A stretch of 64,000 nucleotides of DNA from 34-65-8 sp046294735 (GTDB lineage Bacteria; Pseudomonadota; Alphaproteobacteria; Sphingomonadales; Sphingomonadaceae): contig JBKBKB010000004.1 of the NCBI GenBank assembly GCA_046294735.1, positions 186,001 through 250,000 of the forward strand, given 5' to 3'. The notes beneath the pieces are model-generated. The model searched no databases. It was not told the DNA's origin and saw only the letters and a list, made by a program, of their open reading frames with translations. Positions 33,017-41,228 of this stretch are shown here, in pieces. Position 1 is the first letter of the stretch; each line of letters opens with the position of its first letter. The translations under genes and the position numbers were made by a program.

Positions 33017-35803
33017 ATGTCGACCGTCATTTCCGTTCGTTCGCGCGCCGTGCGCAAGGCGATACTACTGACCGCCGCGGCCGCGCTGGCTCTGCCCACC
33101 GCTGCCTTCGCGCAGAACACCGTTACCGGGCGGGTGGTCGATGATGCGGGAGCACCATTGCCAGGGGCCGAAGTGGTTGTGCGCGAAACCGGGCAGCGGA
33201 TAGTCACCGACCGCCAGGGCCGGTTCGTCATCCCTTCGCTGCCTGAAGGCAGCGCCACGCTTGAGGCGACCTATATTGGCCTGTCAGGTGCCAGCGAAAC
33301 GGTCTCTGTCAGTGCAGGCGGCGGTAATGATGTGGTCATTACCCTTGCCTCGGCCAGTGCCGGCGGGCAGATCGTGGTGCGCGGCACCATCCTGGACGCT
33401 ACTGCACGCGCCCTGAACCAGCAGCGCACGGCCGACGGCACCACCAACGTAGTTTCCTCTGACGCAATCGGGCGTTTCCCCGACACCAATATTGCCGAAG
33501 CGCTGCAGCGCGTGCCTGGCTTCGGGGTGGAACGCGATCAGGGTGAAGGCAACTTCATCTCCATCCGCGGTGCCCCGGCGGAATTCACCGCGATTACGGT
33601 TGACGGGATCAACCTGCCCTCGACCAGCCCAAATACGCGCGCAGTCGATCTCGGCTCGATCCCTTCCGATGTTGTCTCCTCGCTCGAAGTGTCGAAGACG
33701 CTCCTCCCCAGCCAGGAAGCGGACTCGATTGCCGGATCGGTCAACCTCACCACCCGTTCTCCGTTTGACAAGCCGCGCCTGCGGGTTTCGGCCAATGGCG
33801 GGGTCAGCCACAACCAGTTCGGTGACACCAACGATTACCGTGTCGGCGGCACGATCAGCAACGTTTTCGGCCCGCTCGGCGTGCTGGTTTCGGGCAGCCT
33901 GGCGCAGACCGACCGCCAGGTCGATAACTTCGAATCGGTCTGGGAAGACATTGGCGGCGGCCTGCTTGGCGTGCCGGAACAGGCATACAAGGATTACGAC
34001 ACCCGCCGGGAACGGCTGGCGTTTACCGGCGCGCTTGAACTGCGGCCCGATAACGTCAACAAGTTCTTCGTCCGCGGCACCTGGTCGCGCCGCACCGACG
34101 ATGAATTCCGCAACCAGCTGGCCGTGATCTATGCCGATGGTGCGCTTCAGCCGGGTGCCAGCGAAGGACGCGCGACCTGGAACAACAGCCGGATCGAGAA
34201 AGAATTCCGTCACCGCATCCTGCGCGACAAGTCGTTCGTGATCAGCGCAGGCGGCGAGCACGATCTGGATTCGCTCAGCCTCGATTATTCGGCATCCTAC
34301 ACAAAGGCGGAACAGGACTATCCGATCCGCGCCCAGCTGCGCTTCCGCTCGGCCCTGCGGCCCAACCTCACGCAGGATTTCGTCACCAACCCCGATCTGC
34401 CGGCAATCTCGCTGTTCAACACCAATGAACATCTTGATGCCAGCCGCTATGCCTTCCGCGAAGTCACCTTTCGCGAACAGGATACCGTGCAGGATGAGTG
34501 GGCCTTCGGCGCAAACCTGAAGATCCCGGCCACCATGTTCGGCAATCCGGGCACGGTGCAGTTCGGCGCCCGCGCCCGGTTCCGCGATGTCACCACGGAT
34601 AACAACCAATGGCGCGATCGCCGCGCGCTGGCGGCCCCCACTGTGCCGATGGCGCAGCTGTTGTCCGATGTCACCTCGCAGAACTTCAGCTACGTTCTGG
34701 GCCAGAAGTTCAATTCGCGGGCGGTGCGGGATTATTTCGCCGCCATCCCGCCCGTGGCCCAGACCGATGGCACGCTGCGTATTTCCAACTCGATCGTGTC
34801 CGATTTCGAGGCACGCGAGAATGTCTATGCCGGTTACGGCATGGCCCGGATCGAGTTTCCCCGCGCCAACCTGATCCTGGGCGCACGGGTGGAGCATACC
34901 GATTTCAGCGGCAGTGCCCCGGTGTTCAATTCGGTCACCAACACCTTCGCCATTCAACAGGTCGACCGCAAGTATACCGACTTTTTCCCCAACCTGACGC
35001 TGCGGTATGAACTGGCGGACGATGTGATCGCCCGCTTTGCCGCCACCCGCGCGGTGGCCCGGCCCAATTACCGCGATGTCGTGCCCCGGATTGTCGAGAA
35101 CAGTGACGGTTCGCCCCGCACGATCGACGTGGATCGCGGCAACCCGAACCTGAAGCAGACTCTGTCGAACAATCTCGATGCCGGGATTGAATACTACTTT
35201 AAGCCGCTGGGCCTGCTGTCAGCCAATGTATTCTACAAGGATCTGGAAGACTACGAGTTCACGCTGACCACGCCGGGCACGTTCCTTGGCCTTCCGGCGC
35301 GGATCACTGAAAAGCAGAACGCCCGCAGCGGCCGGGTGCTGGGCTTTGAAGTTGCGGCGCAGGCACAGTTTACTTTCCTGCCCGGGTTCCTGTCCGGCTT
35401 TGGCGTGTTCGCCAACGCGGCCTATGCCGACGCGAAAATCCGCCTGCCTGCGACCATCCCCGGGCGGCCGGACAAGGTGCGCCTGCCCAACCAGTCGCGC
35501 TGGACCATGAACGCGGCGTTGTTCTACGAAATTGAGGATTTCAACGCCCGGCTCGCCTATACCAAGCGGACCGATTACATTGACGAGTTCGACACCGATG
35601 CCCGGCTCGATCTGTTCTGGGAAGGGCGCGAACAGCTCGACTTCACGGCCAGCTTTGACGTGACCAAGAACATTAACCTGTTCTTCGAAGGCAAGAACCT
35701 GACCAACACCCCCGGCGTGCGCTATGCCGGAGAGCGGACGCGGGTAACCGAGTTCGAGAAATTTGGACGGCTCTACTTCTTCGGGGCACGGGTCAACTTC
35801 TGA
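33017..35803 (+). CDS. TonB-dependent receptor (TIGR01782-like) with N-terminal CarboxypepD_reg domain
   Basis: Outer-membrane active transporter of 928 residues. The signal peptide is near AILLTAAAALALPTAAFAQ. An N-terminal carboxypeptidase-regulatory-like domain (VTGRVVDDAGAPLPGAEVVV) is followed by a plug domain with NIAEALQRVPGF and ISIRGAPAEFTAITVDGI, then a long barrel ending YFFGARVNF with terminal Phe. This receptor class in Caulobacter, Xanthomonas and sphingomonads imports sugars and other organic molecules. The divergent phosphatases and Pho-like repeats make a phosphorylated organic substrate a reasonable guess. Confidence 0.93.
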   Translation: MSTVISVRSRAVRKAILLTAAAALALPTAAFAQNTVTGRVVDDAGAPLPGAEVVVRETGQRIVTDRQGRFVIPSLPEGSATLEATYIGLSGASETVSVSAGGGNDVVITLASASAGGQIVVRGTILDATARALNQQRTADGTTNVVSSDAIGRFPDTNIAEALQRVPGFGVERDQGEGNFISIRGAPAEFTAITVDGINLPSTSPNTRAVDLGSIPSDVVSSLEVSKTLLPSQEADSIAGSVNLTTRSPFDKPRLRVSANGGVSHNQFGDTNDYRVGGTISNVFGPLGVLVSGSLAQTDRQVDNFESVWEDIGGGLLGVPEQAYKDYDTRRERLAFTGALELRPDNVNKFFVRGTWSRRTDDEFRNQLAVIYADGALQPGASEGRATWNNSRIEKEFRHRILRDKSFVISAGGEHDLDSLSLDYSASYTKAEQDYPIRAQLRFRSALRPNLTQDFVTNPDLPAISLFNTNEHLDASRYAFREVTFREQDTVQDEWAFGANLKIPATMFGNPGTVQFGARARFRDVTTDNNQWRDRRALAAPTVPMAQLLSDVTSQNFSYVLGQKFNSRAVRDYFAAIPPVAQTDGTLRISNSIVSDFEARENVYAGYGMARIEFPRANLILGARVEHTDFSGSAPVFNSVTNTFAIQQVDRKYTDFFPNLTLRYELADDVIARFAATRAVARPNYRDVVPRIVENSDGSPRTIDVDRGNPNLKQTLSNNLDAGIEYYFKPLGLLSANVFYKDLEDYEFTLTTPGTFLGLPARITEKQNARSGRVLGFEVAAQAQFTFLPGFLSGFGVFANAAYADAKIRLPATIPGRPDKVRLPNQSRWTMNAALFYEIEDFNARLAYTKRTDYIDEFDTDARLDLFWEGREQLDFTASFDVTKNINLFFEGKNLTNTPGVRYAGERTRVTEFEKFGRLYFFGARVNF

Positions 35804-35842
35804 TCACGCGCTACGCCGCTCAGGCGGCCGCATGACATCGCA

Positions 35843-35886
35843 GGGCCGGGCACGCCAGACGGGGCATGTCCGGCCCTTTCGTTTGC
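35843..35886 (+). terminator. Rho-independent-type terminator after the TonB receptor
   Basis: GGGCCGGGCA (35843-35852) pairs with TGTCCGGCCC (35867-35876) with one G-T wobble, closing a 14-base loop, followed by TTTCGTTTG. It lies 40 bases after the receptor stop. Confidence 0.75.
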
Positions 35887-35967
35887 CTGCGCGCACCCAC
35901 TCTAACGTGCTTGCGCCGGGCCGCCGGCCGCCTACACTCGGGCCATACCAACAGGGAGAGACCAGCC

Positions 35968-36762
35968 ATGAAGATCGGACCAGACCTTGCCGCCGTCGTC
36001 ACCGGAGGAGCATCAGGGCTCGGCCAGGCGACCGCGCGGGCGCTCGCCGCCGCCGGGTGCAAGGTCGCCATATTCGACATCAACGACGAGGCCGGCAAAG
36101 CCACGGCAACCGAAATCGGCGGCAGCTTCCACCATGTCGACATCATGAGCGAGGAATCGGTCGAGGCCGGCTTCACCGCCGCCCGCGCCGCCCACGGCCA
36201 GGAACGGCTCACCGTCCACTGCGCCATGGCCAGCCGCCGGGGCAAGACGATCGGGTGGGACAAGGAAAGCGGCGGCTACAAGCGCCTGTCGACCGAGGAT
36301 TACGCCTTCGGGGCAGAGGGGGTGCTGGTCGCCAGCTACCGCATAGCCTCGATCTCCGCGCTGGGGATGGCGAACAGCGATCCGGTGACCGAAGACGGCG
36401 AGCGCGGGGCGATTGTCCTCACCGCCAGCGTCGCCGCGCAGGACGGGCAAATCGGGCAGGTCATCTACGGCAGCTGCAAGGCGGGCGTGAACGGCCTGGT
36501 GCTCCCCATGGCGCGCGACCTGATGGACCTCGGCATTCGGGTCAATTCGATCATGCCGGGGATCTTCGCCACCCCGCTGATGCTGGGGATGAAGGACCGC
36601 AACCCGCCGATGTGGGAACAATTGAACGCCAGCGTGCCCTTCCCCAAGCGGCTCGGCCACCCGGAGGAGTTCGCCAGTCTGGTACTGGAGATCGCCCGCA
36701 ACGGCTATATCAACGGGCACCAGTTCCGGCTCGATGGGGCGATCAGAATGCCGCCCAAATGA
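35968..36762 (+). CDS. SDR-family dehydrogenase (3-hydroxyacyl-CoA dehydrogenase type 2-like)
   Basis: NAD(P)-dependent short-chain dehydrogenase of 264 residues, ATG 35968 after AGGGAGAG. The cofactor motif is VTGGASGLGQATARAL, with Asp in FDIND favouring NAD. The catalytic Ser is in VLTASVAA and the Tyr/Lys in YGSCK. PMARDLMDLGIRVNSIMPG and PKRLGHPEEFASLV are typical of HSD17B10-like enzymes. The usual NNAG motif is replaced by HCAMASRRG. It precedes a zinc alcohol dehydrogenase on the same strand, 105 bases apart. Confidence 0.88.
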   Translation: MKIGPDLAAVVTGGASGLGQATARALAAAGCKVAIFDINDEAGKATATEIGGSFHHVDIMSEESVEAGFTAARAAHGQERLTVHCAMASRRGKTIGWDKESGGYKRLSTEDYAFGAEGVLVASYRIASISALGMANSDPVTEDGERGAIVLTASVAAQDGQIGQVIYGSCKAGVNGLVLPMARDLMDLGIRVNSIMPGIFATPLMLGMKDRNPPMWEQLNASVPFPKRLGHPEEFASLVLEIARNGYINGHQFRLDGAIRMPPK

Positions 36763-36867
36763 GCAGGACCATCGCAGCCGACTGACTGCGCAAGCGCGAC
36801 CGCGCGCCGGCCGGTAGGCCGCCTCTCGGAGGCGTGAGCGAAGCGAACTAGCCGTGAGAGAAAAAAG

Positions 36868-37932
36868 ATGACCACTTCCACCAACGCCTACCCTGCCCGT
36901 GCCTATGGCGCGACTGCACCTGACAGCGGGGTCGCCCCGATGGCAATCACCCGCCGGGGCCTGCGGCACGACGACGTGTTGATCGACATCAGCCATTGCG
37001 GCATCTGCCATTCAGACCTGCACGCGGCCCGCAACGATTGGGGCCGCACCAGCTATCCAATCGTGCCCGGGCACGAGATCGTCGGCACGGTCGCGGCGGT
37101 CGGCGAAGGGGTGACCCGCCACCAGGTCGGCGACCGGGTGGCAATCGGGTGCATGGTCGATTCGTGCATGGAGTGCGTGCACTGTGACGCGGACCTCGAA
37201 CAATATTGCCGGAACGGAATGACCGGGACCTACAACAGCACCGACCGGCGCGACGGCACGCCGACCTACGGCGGCTATTCCGACCGGATCGTTTGCCGGG
37301 AAGAGTTTGTCCTCAAAGTGCCCGAAGGTCTGCCGTTGGCGGAAGCCGCACCGCTGCTGTGCGCCGGGATCACCACCTATTCCCCGCTGCGGACGTGGAA
37401 AGTCGGCCCCGGCAGCAAGGTGGCGGTGGCGGGCCTTGGCGGGCTCGGCCACATGGGGGTCAAGCTGGCCGCCGCGATGGGCGCGGAAGTGACCGTGCTC
37501 AGCCGCAGCGAAGGCAAGCGCGCGGACGCGGAAAAGCTCGGCGCGCACGCCTTCCTCAACTCCAGCGACCGCGCCGCGATGAAGGCCAAGACCGGCTATT
37601 TCGACCTGGTGCTCAACACCATACCGGTGCGGCATGACGTGACCCCCTATCTCCACCTGCTGCGGATCGACGGCGTGCAGGTGCTGGTCGGCGTGATCGA
37701 CATGCTGCCGGAAATGCATTCAGGCCTGCTGCTGGGGCGCAAGGTGCTGACCGGCAGCGGCATTGGCGGGCTCGCCGAAACGCAGGAAATGCTCGATTTC
37801 TGCGCGCAGCACGGCGTGCTGCCCGAGATCGAGACAATCCCGATCGAGGCGGTGAACCACGCCTACGAACGGATGGAAGCAAGCGACGTGAAGTACCGCT
37901 TCGTGATCGACATGGCGAGTTTGGCAGACTAG
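36868..37932 (+). CDS. Zinc-dependent alcohol dehydrogenase (YahK/CAD-like)
   Basis: Medium-chain aldehyde reductase/alcohol dehydrogenase of 354 residues. Catalytic zinc ligands are in HCGICHSDLH and PGHEIVG; structural zinc cysteines lie in CMECVHCDADLEQYC. The nucleotide-binding site is VAVAGLGGLGHMGVKLA, and the LSRSEGKRADAEKLGA segment suggests NADPH use, as in YahK. A weak GAGAG ribosome site precedes ATG 36868. In vivo substrate unknown. Confidence 0.92.
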   Translation: MTTSTNAYPARAYGATAPDSGVAPMAITRRGLRHDDVLIDISHCGICHSDLHAARNDWGRTSYPIVPGHEIVGTVAAVGEGVTRHQVGDRVAIGCMVDSCMECVHCDADLEQYCRNGMTGTYNSTDRRDGTPTYGGYSDRIVCREEFVLKVPEGLPLAEAAPLLCAGITTYSPLRTWKVGPGSKVAVAGLGGLGHMGVKLAAAMGAEVTVLSRSEGKRADAEKLGAHAFLNSSDRAAMKAKTGYFDLVLNTIPVRHDVTPYLHLLRIDGVQVLVGVIDMLPEMHSGLLLGRKVLTGSGIGGLAETQEMLDFCAQHGVLPEIETIPIEAVNHAYERMEASDVKYRFVIDMASLAD

Positions 37933-37980
37933 CGGCGGCGCGATTGTGCTGCTTGACCAGATGCTTGTCCCGTCATAAAG

Positions 37981-38676
37981 ATGACAGCGAACGGGCTTTG
38001 GAGTTCGTACTTGCACACATCGCTGATCGGCGCGCTTGTGGCGCTCTTGCTAACCGGCGATGCATCAAGCATTGCGGAGCAAGGCCCGGTGTCTCCGGAA
38101 CAGGCCGATCCACCCGCGATCTGCGAACTGCACGTGTGGCCGACCGATGCAGTCCGCTCGACCTACAGCGGCTGGTTCCGCGGCGGGATCGTCGATGGCG
38201 CAGTGCAGGGGCGGGACGGATACAAGAAACTGCCCGACAGCATCCTTTCGCCTGAAGCACAGGTCCGCACACTTGGCGAGGTTGACCTGCCTGCGCTGAT
38301 GCAGCTGCCGGGCTACACAGTCGTCATGCACGACGAGCGCCTGCCCAGCCGGGTAATCCGGGCCACGCCCGGCCGCCTCGTGCCCGGCACCCCGGCCTGT
38401 TATGCCGAATTGGTGACCGACGATGTGTTCTTCCAACAGGACATTGTCGACGGCCGTTTTCTCAAGGCGATCTTCCGCTTTCGCCAATTCGACGGCAGCG
38501 ACGCGCCGAGCCGCGCGTTCGGCACTTATGTTCAATACCGAGTGACGCAGTTCCCGCCGCAGGAGCCGGAACAGCTTGACGCCGCACTGGAGGAGTTCCG
38601 ACTGGCCTATGGCCAGGCTGTGCGCGAGTTCGGGGAGGCCCTCAACCGCCCTGCAAAGAAGAAGAAACGCAAGTAA
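37981..38676 (+). CDS. Exported protein of unknown function, paralogue A
   Basis: A protein of 231 residues that I do not recognise. A hydrophobic N-terminal segment (LHTSLIGALVALLLTGDASS) should export or anchor it. Conserved blocks shared with the next gene are CELHVWP, a GW..GG..D.A segment, a DLPALMQLPG block, and CYAELVTDDVFFQ. A lysine-rich end (KKKKRK) closes it. No catalytic motif stands out. The two conserved cysteines, one in CELHVWP and one in CYAEL, could form a disulfide in the periplasm. It forms a tandem pair with the gene 45 bases downstream. Confidence 0.75.
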   Translation: MTANGLWSSYLHTSLIGALVALLLTGDASSIAEQGPVSPEQADPPAICELHVWPTDAVRSTYSGWFRGGIVDGAVQGRDGYKKLPDSILSPEAQVRTLGEVDLPALMQLPGYTVVMHDERLPSRVIRATPGRLVPGTPACYAELVTDDVFFQQDIVDGRFLKAIFRFRQFDGSDAPSRAFGTYVQYRVTQFPPQEPEQLDAALEEFRLAYGQAVREFGEALNRPAKKKKRK

Positions 38677-38721
38677 TCCGCACAACCGGCGCCGACAGTG
38701 CGCTGCTGAAGGGAAATACCG

Positions 38722-39447
38722 ATGAAGTTCACCATGTTTGCCACCGCCAGCCTTGCACTGGCGCTTTCTGCCCCTGTCGTGGCTCAGGATGCCGACGCCA
38801 GCGCCGAAGCCAGTGTCGCCGCAGCGATTGCCGCCGACTACACCCCCAGCACCAAGGGCCTCGCGCCCGAAGTGGCCGCAGACGGATGCGAATTGCACGT
38901 CTGGCCGGCCGAGCGGATGCAGTCGATCACCACCGGCTGGCTCGGCGGCGGGTTGCTCGATGCGGCGCTTCATTCGGGCACCGACGCCAACAACAAGACC
39001 CTGCTCGCCAGCGCACTCGACAGCCCGAGCCAGCTCGACGCGATGCAGGAACTGGACCTGCGCACCCTGCTCTCCCTCAGCCCCGGCACCACCATCGTCC
39101 GGCACGAGACCCCGCTGGAGCGCAAGAGCATGAACAAGGTCAAGACGCGCCGTTCGGATTCGACCGCGCAGTGCTATTCGGAGCTGATCGTGGCCGACGT
39201 GTTCTACCAGAAGGCGGCGATTTACGGCCGCTCACTGCGCACACTGTTCATGGTCCGCCACTTCGGCAACGACCAGAAGATCGACGCCGAATACAAGGCC
39301 TGGGGCGGCAACGGGTTGAGCCTGTTCCCACCGAAGGAAGGCGAAGATGCAATCGCCGCGCTCGACGAGCTGGTCTCGGTCTACAAGGCCAATTTCGAGG
39401 AATTTGCCAAGAACGCCCGCACTCGCCTCGCCGCCAAGAATCGCTGA
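38722..39447 (+). CDS. Exported protein of unknown function, paralogue B
   Basis: A protein of 241 residues with a clear signal peptide (MKFTMFATASLALALSAPVV then AQDADA). It repeats the blocks of the gene before it: CELHVWPAERM, GWLGGGLLDAAL, LDLRTLLSLSPG, QCYSELIVADVFYQ, LFPPKEGED. Blocks occur in the same order at similar spacing, so the pair arose by tandem duplication and then diverged. GAAGGG lies 10 bases before ATG 38722. A strong terminator follows. Confidence 0.8.
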   Translation: MKFTMFATASLALALSAPVVAQDADASAEASVAAAIAADYTPSTKGLAPEVAADGCELHVWPAERMQSITTGWLGGGLLDAALHSGTDANNKTLLASALDSPSQLDAMQELDLRTLLSLSPGTTIVRHETPLERKSMNKVKTRRSDSTAQCYSELIVADVFYQKAAIYGRSLRTLFMVRHFGNDQKIDAEYKAWGGNGLSLFPPKEGEDAIAALDELVSVYKANFEEFAKNARTRLAAKNR

Positions 39448-39469
39448 GCGGGTTCAGCCGCAATAACAA

Positions 39470-39504
39470 GGGCCGCCGGAGCTATCCGGCGGCCCGTTTG
39501 TTTT
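39470..39504 (+). terminator. Rho-independent terminator after paralogue B
   Basis: Perfect 11-base stem GGGCCGCCGGA (39470-39480) with TCCGGCGGCCC (39485-39495), 4-base loop, followed by GTTTGTTTT. It lies 22 bases after the stop and faces the end of gatB. Confidence 0.88.
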
Positions 39505-39523
39505 CAGGCAGGGCGCCGCGCGG

Positions 39524-41023
39524 TCAGCCGTCCAGCTTCGTCTTCAGCAGCGCGTTGACCACCGCCGGGTTGCCCTTGCCCTGGAGCGCCTTCATCGTCT
39601 GGCCGACGAAGAAGCCGAACAGCTTGTCCTTGCCGCCGCGGTATTCGGCGACCTTGTCGGCATTGGCGGCGAGGACTTCGTCGATCACGCTTTCGATCGC
39701 GCCGGTGTCGCTGAGCTGCTTCAGGCCTTCGGTCTCGGCGATTTCGTCCGGCGCGCGGCCGGTCTTGAGGACGATCTCGAAGATCTCCTTCGCCTGGCCC
39801 CCGCTGATTTCGCCCATGGCCTGCATCCTGAGGATCGCGGCCTGCGCGGCGGCCGTGGCGTGGGCCGGGTCGGCAGCATCGCCCAGCGCCTTCATCACAC
39901 CCGGCGCGACGGAGAGCGACCAGTTGGCGACCTGCGTCGCGACAACCGGCTCGCCCTTGCCCAGCGCAGTGGCGGTTTCCGCCAGCAGCGTCTCGAACCG
40001 GGCGAAAGTCTCGACCTCGGCAGTCAGTTCGCGCGCGTTGTAGGGGGTGAGGCCGAGCACCTCGACATAGCGGCGGCGCTTGGCATCGGGCAGTTCCGGC
40101 AGGCTGGCGCGGCATTCAGCGAGGAAATCGTCCTCCAGCACCAGCGGCAGCAGGTCGGGATCGGGGAAGTAGCGATAATCGTGCGCGTCTTCCTTGCTCC
40201 GCATGCTGCGGGTCTCGTTGCGGTCGGGATCGTAGAGCCGGGTTTCCTGCACCACCGTGCCGCCATCTTCGATCAGATCGACCTGACGGCGCGCTTCCTG
40301 TTCGATCACCGCCATGACGAAGCGGACCGAGTTGACGTTCTTGGTCTCCGTCCGGGTGCCGAACTTTTCGCCCGGGCGGCGCACTGAGACGTTGACGTCC
40401 GCGCGCATCGAGCCCTGTTCCATATTGCCATCGCACGAGCCGACGTAGCGCAAGATGGAACGCAGCTTGCGGACGTAGGCCCCGGCCTCGGCGGGCGAAC
40501 GCATGTCGGGGCGGCTGACGATTTCCATCAGCGCCACGCCGCAGCGGTTGAGATCGACATAGGACATCGTTGGATGCTGGTCGTGCATCAGCTTGCCCGC
40601 GTCCTGCTCGACATGGATGCGCTCGATCCCGATCCACTTGTCCTCGGCAATACCGGCCTTCTCGTCCGCTTCGATCAGCAGTTTCCCCTCGCCCACCAGC
40701 GGGTGGTAGAGCTGGCTGATCTGATAGCCCTGCGGCAGGTCGGCGTAGAAGTAGTTCTTGCGGTCGAACCGGCTCCACGCATTGATCTGCGCCTCGATCG
40801 CCATGCCAGTGCGGACAGCCTGGCGGATGCATTCGGCGTTGGGCACCGGCAGCATGCCGGGCATCGCCGCGTCGACCAGAGAAACCTGGCTGTTCGGCTC
40901 CGCCCCGAACGCGGTCGCCGCGCCGGAAAACAGCTTGGAGTTCGAGGTAACCTGCGCATGGACTTCGAGGCCGATCACGACCTCCCACTCGCCGGTTGCA
41001 CCTTGAATGCGGTAACTACTCAT
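39524..41023 (-). CDS. gatB: Asp-tRNA(Asn)/Glu-tRNA(Gln) amidotransferase subunit B
   Basis: Kinase/tRNA-binding subunit, 499 residues, of the GatCAB complex that makes Gln-tRNA(Gln) (and Asn-tRNA(Asn) where needed) from misacylated tRNA. Motifs: WEVVIGLEVHAQVTSNSKLF at the N-terminus, YFYADLPQGYQISQ, and the GatB/YqeY tail with GQTMKALQGKGNP. The ATG at 41023 (MSSYRIQGATGEWEV) is preferred; it lies 8 bases inside the end of the small membrane gene. The frame extends to 41194 without family resemblance. Confidence 0.96.
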   Translation of the reverse strand: MSSYRIQGATGEWEVVIGLEVHAQVTSNSKLFSGAATAFGAEPNSQVSLVDAAMPGMLPVPNAECIRQAVRTGMAIEAQINAWSRFDRKNYFYADLPQGYQISQLYHPLVGEGKLLIEADEKAGIAEDKWIGIERIHVEQDAGKLMHDQHPTMSYVDLNRCGVALMEIVSRPDMRSPAEAGAYVRKLRSILRYVGSCDGNMEQGSMRADVNVSVRRPGEKFGTRTETKNVNSVRFVMAVIEQEARRQVDLIEDGGTVVQETRLYDPDRNETRSMRSKEDAHDYRYFPDPDLLPLVLEDDFLAECRASLPELPDAKRRRYVEVLGLTPYNARELTAEVETFARFETLLAETATALGKGEPVVATQVANWSLSVAPGVMKALGDAADPAHATAAAQAAILRMQAMGEISGGQAKEIFEIVLKTGRAPDEIAETEGLKQLSDTGAIESVIDEVLAANADKVAEYRGGKDKLFGFFVGQTMKALQGKGNPAVVNALLKTKLDG

Positions 41024-41228
41024 TGTCCGTTTCCCGCTCGCTTGCGTGAATTTGCTCTTCGCGCCGCGCCGGAATGACCGGCCCGGTGGGCTTCTTGTCA
41101 TTCTGGCTGAGCGGCTTGCCGGTGGAAGCGCCAAACCGCGCCTCGCCGTATTCGATCCTGCGCGACACCGTGAATGCGAACACGACGAGCGCAATCAGCG
41201 AGCCGACCAGGACCAGCACGAACCACAT
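41016..41228 (-). CDS. Small membrane protein between gatA and gatB
   Basis: Seventy residues from ATG 41228, which overlaps the gatA stop as TAATG (a second ATG three codons upstream lies inside gatA). The N-terminus MWFVLVLVGSLIALVVFAFT is one transmembrane helix, followed by a charged cytoplasmic-type tail (SRRIEYGEARFGASTGKPLS) and an acidic end. The stop lies inside gatB. I do not know its function. The overlaps on both sides argue that it is translated with the gat genes. Confidence 0.72.
   Translation of the reverse strand: MWFVLVLVGSLIALVVFAFTVSRRIEYGEARFGASTGKPLSQNDKKPTGPVIPARREEQIHASERETDNE

Noticed and set aside
33284..34957. A 557-codon minus-strand open frame opposite the TonB receptor
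   Set aside because: Antisense shadow; the plus-strand gene has signal peptide, plug motifs and terminal Phe.
36763..36867. tRNA or small RNA gene between SDR and alcohol dehydrogenase
   Set aside because: Only a short CGCCTC/GAGGCG hairpin is visible; no cloverleaf or terminator pattern.
37981..39447. Toxin-antitoxin or effector-immunity pair
   Set aside because: The two genes are clearly paralogous to each other and both exported, which does not fit an antitoxin or immunity role.
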